From Sulfuriferula sp. (lineage in GTDB: Bacteria; Pseudomonadota; Gammaproteobacteria; Burkholderiales; Sulfuriferulaceae), in assembly GCA_031291235.1 (NCBI GenBank), contig JARLJL010000009.1, forward strand, positions 62,001-126,000: a stretch of DNA of 64,000 nt. The letters run 5' to 3'. Shown piece after piece: positions 19,035-28,553 of this stretch (the first letter of the stretch is position 1; every line of letters starts with the position of its first letter). The translations under genes and the position numbers were made by a program. Below the pieces are notes generated by a model. It did not search any database, had not been told where the DNA came from, and was given only the letters and a program-made list of their open reading frames with translations.

Positions 19035-20024
19035 TTAACCGCAGATATTGCAAGCCGCAGCGCCTTGCGGCTGTATACCCAGCTTGTCCAGCAGGTCGCG
19101 ATCGCGCTGCACATCCGGGTTACCGGTAGTCAACAATTTCTCGCCGTAGAATATCGAATTTGCACCGGCGAGGAAACACAACGCCTGTATGGCTTCCGAC
19201 ATCGCACTGCGTCCAGCCGACAGGCGCACATAGCTCTTGGACAAAACAATCCGTGCCACCGCGATGGTGCGCACGAATTCGAGCTGATCCAGCGCCTCGG
19301 TACCCTGCAACGGCGTGCCTTCCACCTGCACCAGCATGTTGATCGGTACCGACTCCGGTTGCGGGGTCAGATTGCCCAGCTGCGCAATCAGACCGGCACG
19401 CTGGGTACGCGACTCACCCATGCCGACGATGCCGCCGCAGCACACGTTGATCTCGGCGCCGCGCACGCGTTCCAGCGTATCCAGACGGTCCTGATAAGTG
19501 CGAGTGGTAATCACCTCGCCGTAGAATTCCGGTGCAGTATCGAGATTGTGATTGTAGTAATCCAGACCGGCATCCTTCAGCTGCTCGGCCTGCCCGTCTT
19601 TCAACATACCCAGCGTGGCGCAGGCTTCCAGCCCTAATTCCTTGATGCCTTTCACCATTTCAAGCACCGGCTCCAGATCGCGCTGCTTGGGGCCGCGCCA
19701 GGCCGCACCCATGCAGAAACGGGTAGCGCCGGCAGCCTTGGCGGCACGCGCAGCCTCCATCACCGTATCGATATCCAGCAACAGCTCGGCCTCGACATCA
19801 GTACTGTAACGCGCGGCCTGCGGGCAATAACCGCAATCCTCGGAACAGCCGCCGGTCTTGATCGACATCAGCGTGGACAACTGCACCACATTAGGATCGA
19901 AATGTTCGCGATGCACGCTCTGCGCGCGAAACATCAAATCGCTAAACGGCAACGCGAACAGCGCCTCGATATCGGCAACGCGCCATTTTGCCTGCTCAAT
20001 TGCAGGCTGTGTCATATCATTCAT
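19035..20024 (-). CDS. bioB: Biotin synthase
   Basis: A radical-SAM enzyme that inserts sulfur into dethiobiotin. The 329-residue product has [10 protein letters not shown] (CxxxCxxC for the [4Fe-4S] cluster), the [11 protein letters not shown] segment, the [2Fe-2S] ligands in [12 protein letters not shown] and the arginine of VRLSAGR. It is the first biotin gene of the operon, but its first 8 bases overlap the end of an upstream membrane-protein gene. Confidence 0.97.
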   Translation of the reverse strand: MNDMTQPAIEQAKWRVADIEALFALPFSDLMFRAQSVHREHFDPNVVQLSTLMSIKTGGCSEDCGYCPQAARYSTDVEAELLLDIDTVMEAARAAKAAGATRFCMGAAWRGPKQRDLEPVLEMVKGIKELGLEACATLGMLKDGQAEQLKDAGLDYYNHNLDTAPEFYGEVITTRTYQDRLDTLERVRGAEINVCCGGIVGMGESRTQRAGLIAQLGNLTPQPESVPINMLVQVEGTPLQGTEALDQLEFVRTIAVARIVLSKSYVRLSAGRSAMSEAIQALCFLAGANSIFYGEKLLTTGNPDVQRDRDLLDKLGIQPQGAAACNICG

Positions 20025-20400
20025 GGTTTTCTACCTCTATGGTGATGTCTTGCCAATCCTCACGACCGGCACGAATAATGTCCCACAGGCCGAACGGCAC
20101 AACGACCACGGCGATAATCGCCCAAGCCGCTACCAACCCGTGCCAGTTGTTGAACAAGCTGTAAATCGGCTGGCCGAAGACCACCATCGCGCCGGTTGCG
20201 CCGTAAAAACGATAACCGGAAATGCGATTGTAATAAACGGCACGCGGGTTGGGGTGGTGTGCAACCGAAGCATAAGCGAATATCGACGCAGCGATCCAGA
20301 TCATCAGTAACGGTACAATCAGCGTTGCCGTAATACTGGCGATATTGAACAGCCGGGCAGCAAACAAGGCGCTTTTGCCGGTAATTATTTTAGTTGCCAT
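20017..20400 (-). CDS. Small membrane protein of unknown function upstream of bioB
   Basis: A 127-residue protein. I chose ATG at 20400 because GGGAG lies about 8 bases upstream; the frame extends further without a better signal. It has two strong hydrophobic segments (about residues 18-45 and 88-108), a short extramembrane stretch with [20 protein letters not shown] between them, and a charged tail ending in IEVENHE. I do not recognise the family. It overlaps bioB by 8 bp and is probably the first gene of that operon, so a link to biotin or precursor handling is possible but only inferred. Confidence 0.75.
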   Translation of the reverse strand: MATKIITGKSALFAARLFNIASITATLIVPLLMIWIAASIFAYASVAHHPNPRAVYYNRISGYRFYGATGAMVVFGQPIYSLFNNWHGLVAAWAIIAVVVVPFGLWDIIRAGREDWQDITIEVENHE

Positions 20401-20461
20401 TAACCACTCCCAAAGCCAATAATAAGCTGAATTCTGTTCGATTTTAGCCAGATAGTCAATT

Positions 20462-21172
20462 TTGAACAATTCCATATTAAACATCTGCTTAAATTTTGCA
20501 CAATCATTACTACCGCAAAATTGCCTGCTATGTACTGCAGAAGCCGGATACGCCGTCTTGTGCCGGCCATGCAGTGCGGAGCTTCCCCTGCATTCCGCGC
20601 CAGCGTGCCCGGTGTGCGCTTATCCGACGCCAGCCGGGGAAGTATGCGGCGCATGTCTTGCCCACCCGCCAGCATATAGCCGCACTATTGCCGCCTATAC
20701 GTATGCATATCCGCTGGACAAACTGGTGCAGGCACTCAAATATCACCACCAGTTCGCTGTCGTCGACATACTCACCGCACCTTTGCTGACGCATATCAGG
20801 GCATCCGCTGAGCCACTGCCTGATACAGTTATCGCCATGCCGTTACACCGCAACCGCTTGCGGCAGCGCGGCTTTAACCAATCCCAGCAACTGGCGCACG
20901 CCATCGCCGGACAACTAAAACTGCCTTTGCTTAACCATGCCTGCCAGCGCAGCCGCGACACGCCGCCTCAAGCCGCACTGCCGCTCAAGGAACGCCGCGG
21001 GAATATTCGCAACGCCTTCACCTGCGACAACAGCGTCGCCGGCAAACGCATCGCCATTGTCGACGATGTCATGACCAGCGGCAGCACGCTGGACAGCCTG
21101 GCGCGTGCCTTGCTGGACGCTGGAGCGAGTGAAATACAATGCTGGGTAGTGGCGCGAGCGGTACTGCGCTAA
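20462..21172 (+). CDS. comF: ComF family protein (phosphoribosyltransferase-like)
   Basis: A 236-residue ComF/GntX protein. Two N-terminal cysteine pairs (CLLC...CRPC and CPVC...CGAC) form a zinc ribbon, and the C-terminal half is a type I phosphoribosyltransferase fold with the PRPP motif AIVDDVMTSGSTL. ComF proteins are tied to DNA uptake in competent bacteria; the exact activity is unsettled. Start is a TTG at 20462, the only candidate that includes all cysteines. It is divergent from the membrane-protein/bio operon. Confidence 0.9.
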   Translation: MNNSILNICLNFAQSLLPQNCLLCTAEAGYAVLCRPCSAELPLHSAPACPVCAYPTPAGEVCGACLAHPPAYSRTIAAYTYAYPLDKLVQALKYHHQFAVVDILTAPLLTHIRASAEPLPDTVIAMPLHRNRLRQRGFNQSQQLAHAIAGQLKLPLLNHACQRSRDTPPQAALPLKERRGNIRNAFTCDNSVAGKRIAIVDDVMTSGSTLDSLARALLDAGASEIQCWVVARAVLR

Positions 21173-21291
21173 TCCCGGCATACCGTTTCCGCCTTTGACT
21201 ATCGCCCCAAACAATGTAAGATAAACACTGTATAAAGTATAAGAGCATTATGCAACTCGATTACGAATTACTTGTTTAGGGAATAAAAAAG

Positions 21292-21860
21292 ATGGGCAGA
21301 GCTTTTATTGTAGAAGGCGACAAAACCTCGCATGGCGGCACCGTACTGGAGGGTTCGGCATTCTCAATGACGAACGGTCGCAGAATCGCAAGAATGGGAG
21401 ATAAGGTTTACTGCCCGCACTGCAGAAGAACAACCAGCATCATCGAGGGCGATCACACCATGATCGTCGATGGCGCACCTGTGGCGCTCGATGGTCACAA
21501 AACCTCGTGCGGTGCAGTACTGATTGCCAGCCAGCAAGCTACTTACAAGGATATGGGAGCGCCACCAATGCAGGCAGCCATAGCAGCAGCGACGCGTTTG
21601 CGTCTTTATTCAGCCCTTATGTGGCTGAGGAAGATCACATAGGGATTAAATATGACATGCGTTTTCTTGTCATTGATGCAAATGGAAAGCCGCTGGTTAA
21701 CTGGCCATACGCCATAGAAATGAATGGAACCGAACAAATCAACGGACAAACCGATTCTGAAGGGGAAACAGAAAAAATTCATTCCAATAAGGCCGAGAGC
21801 GTCAAGATTCATATTTACGAACCAGCCGTAACGCCAATCAACCCTCAATGGGATTTATAA
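21292..21860 (+). pseudogene. PAAR-domain protein, split by a one-base frameshift
   Basis: The first frame (21292-21642) starts MGRAFIVEGDKTSHGGTV and is a clear PAAR domain with ARMGDKVYCPHC, IVDGAPVALDGHKTSCGA and IASQQATYKDM. The rest of the protein (AFASLFSPYVAEEDHIG...DANGKPL...PINPQWDL) continues in another frame to 21860. Adding one G to the GGG run at 21555-21557 joins both into a single 189-residue protein with the usual layout: PAAR, linker, then a small beta domain. PAAR proteins sharpen the VgrG spike of type VI secretion and carry effectors. It precedes an enzyme gene and a secreted-protein gene, and a weak promoter-like pair lies at 21195-21222. This may be a real mutation or an assembly error. 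Confidence 0.8.
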
Positions 21861-21861
21861 C

Positions 21862-22422
21862 ATGACGCGCAAACAACCGATTAAATCACATAGCGTTGCA
21901 TTAACTCCACTAGCGGACACCAAGCCGGAACAGGTCACTGTAGATGACGCCGCTAGATTACGTGAAATTCGAAAATTGGTTGAAGAAAATAACCGATCAA
22001 CACTAGATACCAACCTGATTATTTGTCAAATATATATGGAATCCAGATTCGATAAGAATGCCGGACATGGTCATGATGCTCAGGGTCTCATGCAATTACA
22101 AAAACGAGGTATTCAGCAAGTTTTAAAATACCGCAAACAAAAAGAAATCGGGCATATGCCAAGCGACGCACAAACCAAGGTAGCATTTGATGCCGGTTCT
22201 TTGTTGCATGATGGGGGACAAATTTTTGAAGAAAGCACTAACATTCAGTTGGCTACGGAATATATGCAATATTGGCTAGAGACATCCAATACCATTGAAG
22301 ATGCATATAAAAACTACCGTGGTCGGTCAAATGGCATTTATTACAAAAGAATTCATACATGCGCAGAAGCATTAAAACTTAAGCCGGAATCCATGCAAAT
22401 CTTGCGAGACATGGTCAAATGA
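21862..22422 (+). CDS. Lytic transglycosylase-like protein, candidate T6SS effector
   Basis: A 186-residue protein without a signal peptide. Residues ~50-80 match the lysozyme-like SLT fold: IICQIYMESRFDKNAG with the likely catalytic Glu, then GLMQLQKRG where SLT has G-x-M-Q-x-x-P. A later YKNYRGRSNGIYYKRI stands where SLT has the YNxG motif. It begins one base after the PAAR frame ends and overlaps the next gene by four bases. A peptidoglycan enzyme without its own export signal, placed directly after PAAR, fits a type VI cargo effector (inference). Lower GC than the flanks suggests recent transfer. Confidence 0.7.
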   Translation: MTRKQPIKSHSVALTPLADTKPEQVTVDDAARLREIRKLVEENNRSTLDTNLIICQIYMESRFDKNAGHGHDAQGLMQLQKRGIQQVLKYRKQKEIGHMPSDAQTKVAFDAGSLLHDGGQIFEESTNIQLATEYMQYWLETSNTIEDAYKNYRGRSNGIYYKRIHTCAEALKLKPESMQILRDMVK

Positions 22423-22952
22423 AAATCCTGCTAATATTGATACTAATGTTTATGATAAATGCCATTGACGCGGCACCCCTCAAGATAATTTCATCCTGCC
22501 AAATGAATGACAACACTCAAACGATGTTGTTAGCTAAAGCAAGCGCGGAAGGAAACAGGTTCTATCTGCAAATTGACGGTAAGTTAAGACGTGCATTCAC
22601 AGACATGCCAAACACGGATTTTGTCGGCGATGTTGCGACGACAAAATGCGATAAAGGATTATTCATATTCGCTATCACTTATGGCCCTCCCTATTTAAAG
22701 GGCGTAGTAATTCGCAAAAATCCCGTCACACATATTGTGGAACGAATTGATTTCGCCGAAAAGGCATTACCGCTCCTGGTTTATTTTAATAATGACATGA
22801 TGCGGCTTGTTATTCCGAATTTAGGTAATGAGGTTAATACCAAATATCTTGTTTATGATTTCCATGCAGGTAAAGGTCAAGATAATGAAGCGCATGGTGT
22901 CAATTTTAAACCGGCAACGATGGGGTTCAGTGTCTTGCAATTAAATCATTAA
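22419..22952 (+). CDS. Secreted small protein, candidate immunity protein
   Basis: A 177-residue protein with a clear signal peptide (LLILILMFMINAIDAA) and a mature part with two cysteines (SSCQMND, TTKCDKG) that could form a disulfide. No known family recognised. Its ATG overlaps the stop of the lytic-transglycosylase-like gene. A periplasmic protein coupled to a wall-degrading effector is the expected form of a T6SS immunity protein; this is inferred from position and export only. The gene is AT-rich relative to the chromosome. Confidence 0.65.
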   Translation: MKILLILILMFMINAIDAAPLKIISSCQMNDNTQTMLLAKASAEGNRFYLQIDGKLRRAFTDMPNTDFVGDVATTKCDKGLFIFAITYGPPYLKGVVIRKNPVTHIVERIDFAEKALPLLVYFNNDMMRLVIPNLGNEVNTKYLVYDFHAGKGQDNEAHGVNFKPATMGFSVLQLNH

Positions 22953-23006
22953 TTCAGAAGTGGCTCAGTTCATTTGAACCATTTTTCGGCGATTTTATAA
23001 GTGGAA

Positions 23007-23936
23007 TTACTGCTGATTATTGGGCAAACTTACCACCCCTGCCTTAATCGACTCAATAGCCTGCAACCCAGCCACAACCGTCGGATAAATCAAACGCACG
23101 CGCAGTTCCCGCTTCAGCCGCGCATTGCACAAACGGCGGGATTCGCTCATGAACGACAGCAGGCTGGCCGGCAAGGACAACTCCGCTTCGTCACGGGAAA
23201 TTTGTGGAGGCGCAGGCAAGTCAAACGCCTGCGCCACCAGCTGGAAATACTCGCCCATTTTCAGTTCGCTGTCATCGCTGGCGTGATACACGCGGCTGTT
23301 CCTGCCGCGATACATCGCCAGCTCGACGATATGCGCCAGATCCTCGGCATGAATATGGTTGCTGTAGACATCGTCCGCCGCGCACAGTATTGGCGTGCCG
23401 CGCCGGATGCGTTCCAGCGGCAGACGTTCTGCTGCATAGATGCCAGGCACCCTGAGAATACTGGCCTGTACGCCGCTACGCTGAGCAAAATTGCGGATCT
23501 GACGTTCGGCATCGACACGTCTGGCAGCGCGGCCAGTCGCAGGATGCACGGGAAGGGTTTCCGGCACCCAGCCTCCGGCACAATCACCATACACACCGCT
23601 GGTACTGATATAGATCAGCCGGCGTGGTAATTCCGTATGCTGTGCCAATGCCGTCAGTAAATGCCGGGTGCGGGTGTCGGCTAAGCCCGTTGACGGCGGC
23701 GGCGCAAAATGCAGCACGATGTCCGCGATACCGGCGATTCGCGCTAAACTGCGTATATCGTCCAGATCCGCCAGTACCGGCACGATGCCCTCGGCGCGCA
23801 ACTGAGCAGCCGCAGCGGTTGAACGTACCAGACCAAATACGCGATAATGCGGTAATAGCCGACGCGCAGTGCGCAAACCTACATCGCCGCAACCGACGAT
23901 CAGTACACGTTTTTTCAAAGGATATTTATGTCGCAT
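23007..23936 (-). CDS. NAD(P)-dependent epimerase/reductase-like protein (YeeZ-like)
   Basis: An extended short-chain dehydrogenase of about 309 residues. The Rossmann motif VLIVGCGDVGLRTARRL is near the N-terminus and YISTSGVYGDCAGGWVPE carries the SDR serine region. NHIHAEDLAHIVELAM is typical of the COG0451 YeeZ group, which has not been biochemically defined. ATG at 23936 is the best start, directly before the Rossmann strand, although it overlaps the divergent reductase gene start by nine bases. Confidence 0.82.
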   Translation of the reverse strand: MRHKYPLKKRVLIVGCGDVGLRTARRLLPHYRVFGLVRSTAAAAQLRAEGIVPVLADLDDIRSLARIAGIADIVLHFAPPPSTGLADTRTRHLLTALAQHTELPRRLIYISTSGVYGDCAGGWVPETLPVHPATGRAARRVDAERQIRNFAQRSGVQASILRVPGIYAAERLPLERIRRGTPILCAADDVYSNHIHAEDLAHIVELAMYRGRNSRVYHASDDSELKMGEYFQLVAQAFDLPAPPQISRDEAELSLPASLLSFMSESRRLCNARLKRELRVRLIYPTVVAGLQAIESIKAGVVSLPNNQQ

Positions 23937-24953
23937 CAAATCACCATCCAGCCCAGTGGCCATACCTTGATTGCAGAAGACCATGAAACCATACTCGCCG
24001 CAGCGTTGCGCGAAGGCTTCATGTTACCTTATGGTTGCCGCAATGGCGCATGCGGCAGTTGCAAGGGCAAGGTATTGAGCGGCGACATCGACCACGGCGA
24101 GTTCCAGTCCGGCGCACTGACCGATGCCGACATTGCTGCCGGCAAAGCACTGTTTTGCGTGGCCTGCGCTACCAGCGACATCACCATAGAATGCCGCGAA
24201 GTCGGCGCGGCCAAGGATATCCAGATCAAAACCCTGCCGTGTCGCGTGCACAAGCTGGAAAAGCTCAGCCACGACGTAATGGGCATATATCTGAAGCTGC
24301 CATCCAGCGAACGCCTGCAATTCCTGGCCGGTCAATACATTGATATCCTGCTGAAAAACGGCAAACGCCGCAGCTTCTCGCTGGCCAATGCGCCGCACGA
24401 CGACGCGCTGCTGCAGCTGCATGTGCGTTATGTACCCGGCGGCGAATATACCGAACATGTATTCAACACCATGAAGGAAAAGGACATACTGCGTATCGAA
24501 GGCCCGCTCGGCGGCTTCTTCCTGCGCGAAGACAGCGAAAAACCCATCATCTTTATCGCCGGCGGTACTGGTTTCGCCCCTATCAAAGCGATGATCGAGC
24601 ATGCCCTGCATCATCACGCCAACCGCGAAATGGTGCTGTACTGGGGCGCGCGCCAACTGCGCGATCTGTACATGCCGCATCTTGCCTCGCAGTGGCAACA
24701 GGAAAATCCCAATGTCACGTTTATTCCCGTGCTCTCGGAACCCGCCGCTGAAGATGCATGGCCGGGCCGAACCGGGCCGCTAGTCGACGCAGTCATCCAT
24801 GACTTCCCCAATCTGGCCGGCTATCAAGTCTATGCCTGCGGTGCGCCGGGCATGGTGGAGGCAGCCGGCAATGCCTGTATCGCACACAGCTTGCCGGAAG
24901 CAGAATTCTTTGCCGACGCATTTTTATATCAATCGGACAACGCTGCTGCCTGA
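23928..24953 (+). CDS. Ferredoxin-NAD(P)H reductase with 2Fe-2S domain (AscD/DdhD-like)
   Basis: A 341-residue electron-transfer flavoprotein. Residues ~1-90 are a plant-type [2Fe-2S] ferredoxin with CRNGACGSCKGKV and a fourth Cys in FCVACAT. Residues ~100-335 are an FNR-type FAD/NAD reductase with RRSFSLANAP (FAD), FIAGGTGFAPIKAM (NAD) and a C-terminal VYACGAPGMV. Annotators usually call this CDP-6-deoxy-delta-3,4-glucoseen reductase, but no sugar genes are nearby, so a general oxygenase or redox partner is likely. AAAGGA precedes the ATG. Confidence 0.88.
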   Translation: MSHQITIQPSGHTLIAEDHETILAAALREGFMLPYGCRNGACGSCKGKVLSGDIDHGEFQSGALTDADIAAGKALFCVACATSDITIECREVGAAKDIQIKTLPCRVHKLEKLSHDVMGIYLKLPSSERLQFLAGQYIDILLKNGKRRSFSLANAPHDDALLQLHVRYVPGGEYTEHVFNTMKEKDILRIEGPLGGFFLREDSEKPIIFIAGGTGFAPIKAMIEHALHHHANREMVLYWGARQLRDLYMPHLASQWQQENPNVTFIPVLSEPAAEDAWPGRTGPLVDAVIHDFPNLAGYQVYACGAPGMVEAAGNACIAHSLPEAEFFADAFLYQSDNAAA

Positions 24954-24989
24954 TCCCTCGCAGCGATCGTTTTTATCTGGAGCATTGCG

Positions 24990-27900
24990 ATGAACATGCC
25001 AACTGTCTTTCAATCTCCGCGCTTTAAAAAATGGTCGCTGCGGCTGGTTATCGCCACGCTGCTGTTCTGGATGGTCGGTTTTTTCATCCTGCCCTATGCA
25101 GCCAAACCGCTGCTGGAAAAGCTCCTGCAGGACAAATACCACCGTCACGTCAGCATCGGCGAAATCAGTATCAACCCTATCATACTGGCAGCGCGGATCA
25201 GGCAATTCGCCATGCAGGAACCAGACGGAAAAACGCCCTTCCTCACTGCCAAGGAACTCTACGTCAACCTGCAGGCACGCTCTCTCATCCAGGGCGCGCC
25301 CATACTTGAAGAAATCAAGGTAACCCAGCCGTACCTGCATGTGGTTCGCACATCCGCCAATACCTACAACCTGTCCGATATCGTGGCCGACATTCTCAAG
25401 CCCTCGGACACCAAGACCCTATTCTCGCTCAACAATATCCAGCTGATCGACGGAAGCATCGATTTCGACGACCAGCCGGCACACGCACACCATGTCGTCA
25501 GTCAACTGAATGTACGCGTGCCCTTCATCTCCAACCTGCCTTACAAGGCGGATACCTATGTCACCCCGCTGTTATCGGCCAAGGTCAATGGCGCGGACAT
25601 GGCGTTGAGCGGACGCAGCCAGCCATTTTCCAGCACGCATGAAACCCTGATCGATCTTAAGCTAAGCGATGTTGACGTTGCAAAATACATGGAATACGTG
25701 CCGGAGAAACTCAATTTCTCCATGCCCAGCGCGCAACTGGATACCGATCTCACCGTCTCCTTTGCGGAAGCGGCCGGGCAGCAGCCCGCCGTCATCGTGC
25801 GCGGCAATGCCGGCCTGAACAAATTACGCGTAGTGCAAAACGGCAATGCCATACTGAATCTGAACAAGCTCAGTGTCGTTGTGGATAGCGCCGACATCTT
25901 GAATCAGCGCATCAAACTCAGGGATCTGACTATCGACGGGCCCGAACTGAATGTCGCGCGTAACAAAAACGGCAAAATCAACCTGACCGATTTATTGCCC
26001 GCGCCGACAACGCCGCCTACCCAGTCGCCATCGGCTGCGGCAGCCGCCAAACCATTTGTGCTGGAAGCGAATGAAGTCAATCTGATCAATGGCATAGTGC
26101 ACTACACCGATGCCGTGCCGCCGCAGACATTCAACACAACATTGCACGACATCAATATCAGCCTCAAACAATTCTCGACTGCTGCCAATCACCCAGCCGC
26201 CATGACCGTCAGCCTGATCACCGACGACAGCACCATGCTGAAAAACAGCGGCAAATTCACCTTGCAGCCGCTCAGCGCCGAAGGCGACTTGACCCTCGCA
26301 GGCGTCTCCCTGCAGCGCTATGCGCCGTATTATGCGAATCAGGTGTTATTCAATACTGCCGGTAGCGCGCACGCAACGACGCATTATCGCTACAGCCAGC
26401 TCAACGGCGCACCACAATTGCTGCTTGATCAGCTCAACCTCCAGCTGGCGGATTTGCAACTGCAGCGGCGCAATATCAAAACCCCGTTTCTCAAAATAGC
26501 GCATCTCGATATCGGCAACAGCGCACTCGACCTCGACAAACACCGCATCATGCTGGGCAGCATCAGCACGACACAAGGCAAGCTCGACATCAAACGCAAT
26601 GGCGACGGCGTTATCGACCTGACCCAACTGGTGGCAACGCACAACCATCAACACGCCACGGCAAAAACGCCAGACTGGCATATCGCTGTTAACAAGCTGG
26701 CAATGCAAGACTACGCAGTCACGTTCACCGATACCAGCCTGTCGCATCCTGCCACGATCAAAACCAGCGCTATCGATTTGACTGCAGATAACTTTTCCAC
26801 GCAGCCGGGCAATAAAACCGATGTGGATCTGCACATGACGGTAAACCGCACCGGCAAATTCGCCAGCCGCGGCATAGTGACGCTGGCCCCGTTCAGCACC
26901 GCGCTCAACGTGGAAGCGCGCGGCGTGGATATCGTGCCGATGCAGCCTTACTTTGCCGATCTGGTCAACATCACAGTTACCGACGGCGCCGTCTCGACCA
27001 AAGGCAAACTGCAACTTGCCGTCGTACCCGGACACCCCGCCAAAATCGCTTATACCGGCAATGCGCGTATCACCGGATTCGCCAGCGTGGACAATCTGGA
27101 TTCGGAAGATTTTCTCAAATGGGATAACCTGGAACTGCAAAGCCTGCGACTGGCGACGGCGCCGCAACATGCCGACATCGGCAATATCGTGCTGACCGGC
27201 CTGTATTCGCGCCTCATCATCAACCCGGACGGCAAGCTCAACGTCCAGAACATCGTCAAGAATAACGCGCCGACCGCACCGCCTGCACCGACATCGGTTA
27301 CCGCCGCCAAGCCAACAACCGCACCGGCGACGGCAGCAGCATCTGCGCCATCGCCTGTCACCATCAGCAAAATTGCAGTGAAAAACGGTCACGTCAACTT
27401 TACCGACCACTTCATCAAGCCCAATTATTCCGCCAACCTCACCGGGCTCAACGGCGCGATTACCGGCTTGTCGTCCAACCAGGCCAGCAAAGCCGACATC
27501 CAACTCAACGGCAAAGTGGACAATCAGGGCCAGCTCGATATCAGCGGTCAAATCAATCCGCTATCGGGCAACCTCTATCTGGATCTGCTGGCCAAACTCA
27601 GCGACTTCGAACTGTCGCCGCTCACCCCCTATGCCGCGAAATACGCCGGTTACGGCATCCAGAAAGGCAAGCTCGGCTTCGACGTCAAATACCATATCGA
27701 AGACCGCAAACTGTCTGCCGAAAATCGCTTGCTCCTCACCCAGCTCACACTGGGCGACAAAGTCGACAGCCCCAGCGCAACCAAACTGCCGGTCACGCTG
27801 GCACTGGCGCTGCTCAAGGACCGCAACGGCAATATCGACATCAACCTGCCCATCGCCGGCTCGCTGGACGATCCCCAGTTCAGCATCGGCGGCCTGATCA

Positions 27901-28553
27901 TCAAGGTCATCCTTAACCTGCTGGCCAAGGCCGTTACTTCGCCGTTCGCACTGATAGGCAGTATGTTCGGCGGCGACAGCGCGCAGCTGAGCTATCTGGA
28001 GTTTGCGCCGGGCAGCGCTGCTATCAATACTGATGGCGAGAGCAAACTCAAGAACCTGAGCAAGGCATTGGCCGACCGCCCCAGCCTCAAGCTGGATATC
28101 GCCGGCCGGGTAGACGCCGATAGCGACAGCAGCGGCTTGCGCCAGCTCGCATTCGAGCGACTGTTGAAAGTACAGAAACTGAAACAGCTGGTACGCGACG
28201 GCGTCTCGGTCTCTTCCGCCGACGATATCAGGATCGAGCCGGGCGAATACGCCAACTATCTCAAACTGGCCTACAAAGCTGACAAGATTGCCGACAAGCC
28301 GAAAATACTGGGTCTGATCGACAAAGACATCCCGCCAGCGCAAATGGAAAAACTGATGCTCGCCAATATTAAAATCAGCGCCGACGATTTGCGCGAACTG
28401 GCGATGAAACGCGCGCAGGCGACAAAAGAGTATCTGATACAAAACGGCGCGATTGATGCCACGCGCATCTTCATCACCACCGCCAAAGCGGAGACCGACG
28501 AGCAGAAAAAACTGAAGCGCAACCGCGTCGACTTTATCCTGGGAACGAATTAA
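24990..28553 (+). CDS. DUF748/AsmA-like giant envelope protein
   Basis: A 1187-residue protein with one N-terminal membrane helix (~22-42) and a very long, repetitive beta-rich body matching DUF748, part of the AsmA/TamB-like group thought to bridge inner and outer membranes for lipid transport. It contains an Ala/Pro/Thr-rich linker (~760-800) and a C-terminal region (~985-1187) starting near YLEFAPGSAAINTDGESKL, resembling the start of OmpA-like domains. The C-terminus converges on the DUF1415 gene with a 4-bp overlap. The transport role comes from the family, not from this sequence. Confidence 0.85.
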   Translation: MNMPTVFQSPRFKKWSLRLVIATLLFWMVGFFILPYAAKPLLEKLLQDKYHRHVSIGEISINPIILAARIRQFAMQEPDGKTPFLTAKELYVNLQARSLIQGAPILEEIKVTQPYLHVVRTSANTYNLSDIVADILKPSDTKTLFSLNNIQLIDGSIDFDDQPAHAHHVVSQLNVRVPFISNLPYKADTYVTPLLSAKVNGADMALSGRSQPFSSTHETLIDLKLSDVDVAKYMEYVPEKLNFSMPSAQLDTDLTVSFAEAAGQQPAVIVRGNAGLNKLRVVQNGNAILNLNKLSVVVDSADILNQRIKLRDLTIDGPELNVARNKNGKINLTDLLPAPTTPPTQSPSAAAAAKPFVLEANEVNLINGIVHYTDAVPPQTFNTTLHDINISLKQFSTAANHPAAMTVSLITDDSTMLKNSGKFTLQPLSAEGDLTLAGVSLQRYAPYYANQVLFNTAGSAHATTHYRYSQLNGAPQLLLDQLNLQLADLQLQRRNIKTPFLKIAHLDIGNSALDLDKHRIMLGSISTTQGKLDIKRNGDGVIDLTQLVATHNHQHATAKTPDWHIAVNKLAMQDYAVTFTDTSLSHPATIKTSAIDLTADNFSTQPGNKTDVDLHMTVNRTGKFASRGIVTLAPFSTALNVEARGVDIVPMQPYFADLVNITVTDGAVSTKGKLQLAVVPGHPAKIAYTGNARITGFASVDNLDSEDFLKWDNLELQSLRLATAPQHADIGNIVLTGLYSRLIINPDGKLNVQNIVKNNAPTAPPAPTSVTAAKPTTAPATAAASAPSPVTISKIAVKNGHVNFTDHFIKPNYSANLTGLNGAITGLSSNQASKADIQLNGKVDNQGQLDISGQINPLSGNLYLDLLAKLSDFELSPLTPYAAKYAGYGIQKGKLGFDVKYHIEDRKLSAENRLLLTQLTLGDKVDSPSATKLPVTLALALLKDRNGNIDINLPIAGSLDDPQFSIGGLIIKVILNLLAKAVTSPFALIGSMFGGDSAQLSYLEFAPGSAAINTDGESKLKNLSKALADRPSLKLDIAGRVDADSDSSGLRQLAFERLLKVQKLKQLVRDGVSVSSADDIRIEPGEYANYLKLAYKADKIADKPKILGLIDKDIPPAQMEKLMLANIKISADDLRELAMKRAQATKEYLIQNGAIDATRIFITTAKAETDEQKKLKRNRVDFILGTN

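Noticed and set aside
21507..21642. Programmed frameshift in the PAAR gene
   Set aside because: No slippery heptamer or downstream stem was seen near 21555; a plain one-base loss explains it.
26346..27551. A 401-codon open frame on the minus strand
   Set aside because: Shadow of the DUF748 gene; low-complexity arginine/cysteine stretches and no family motif.
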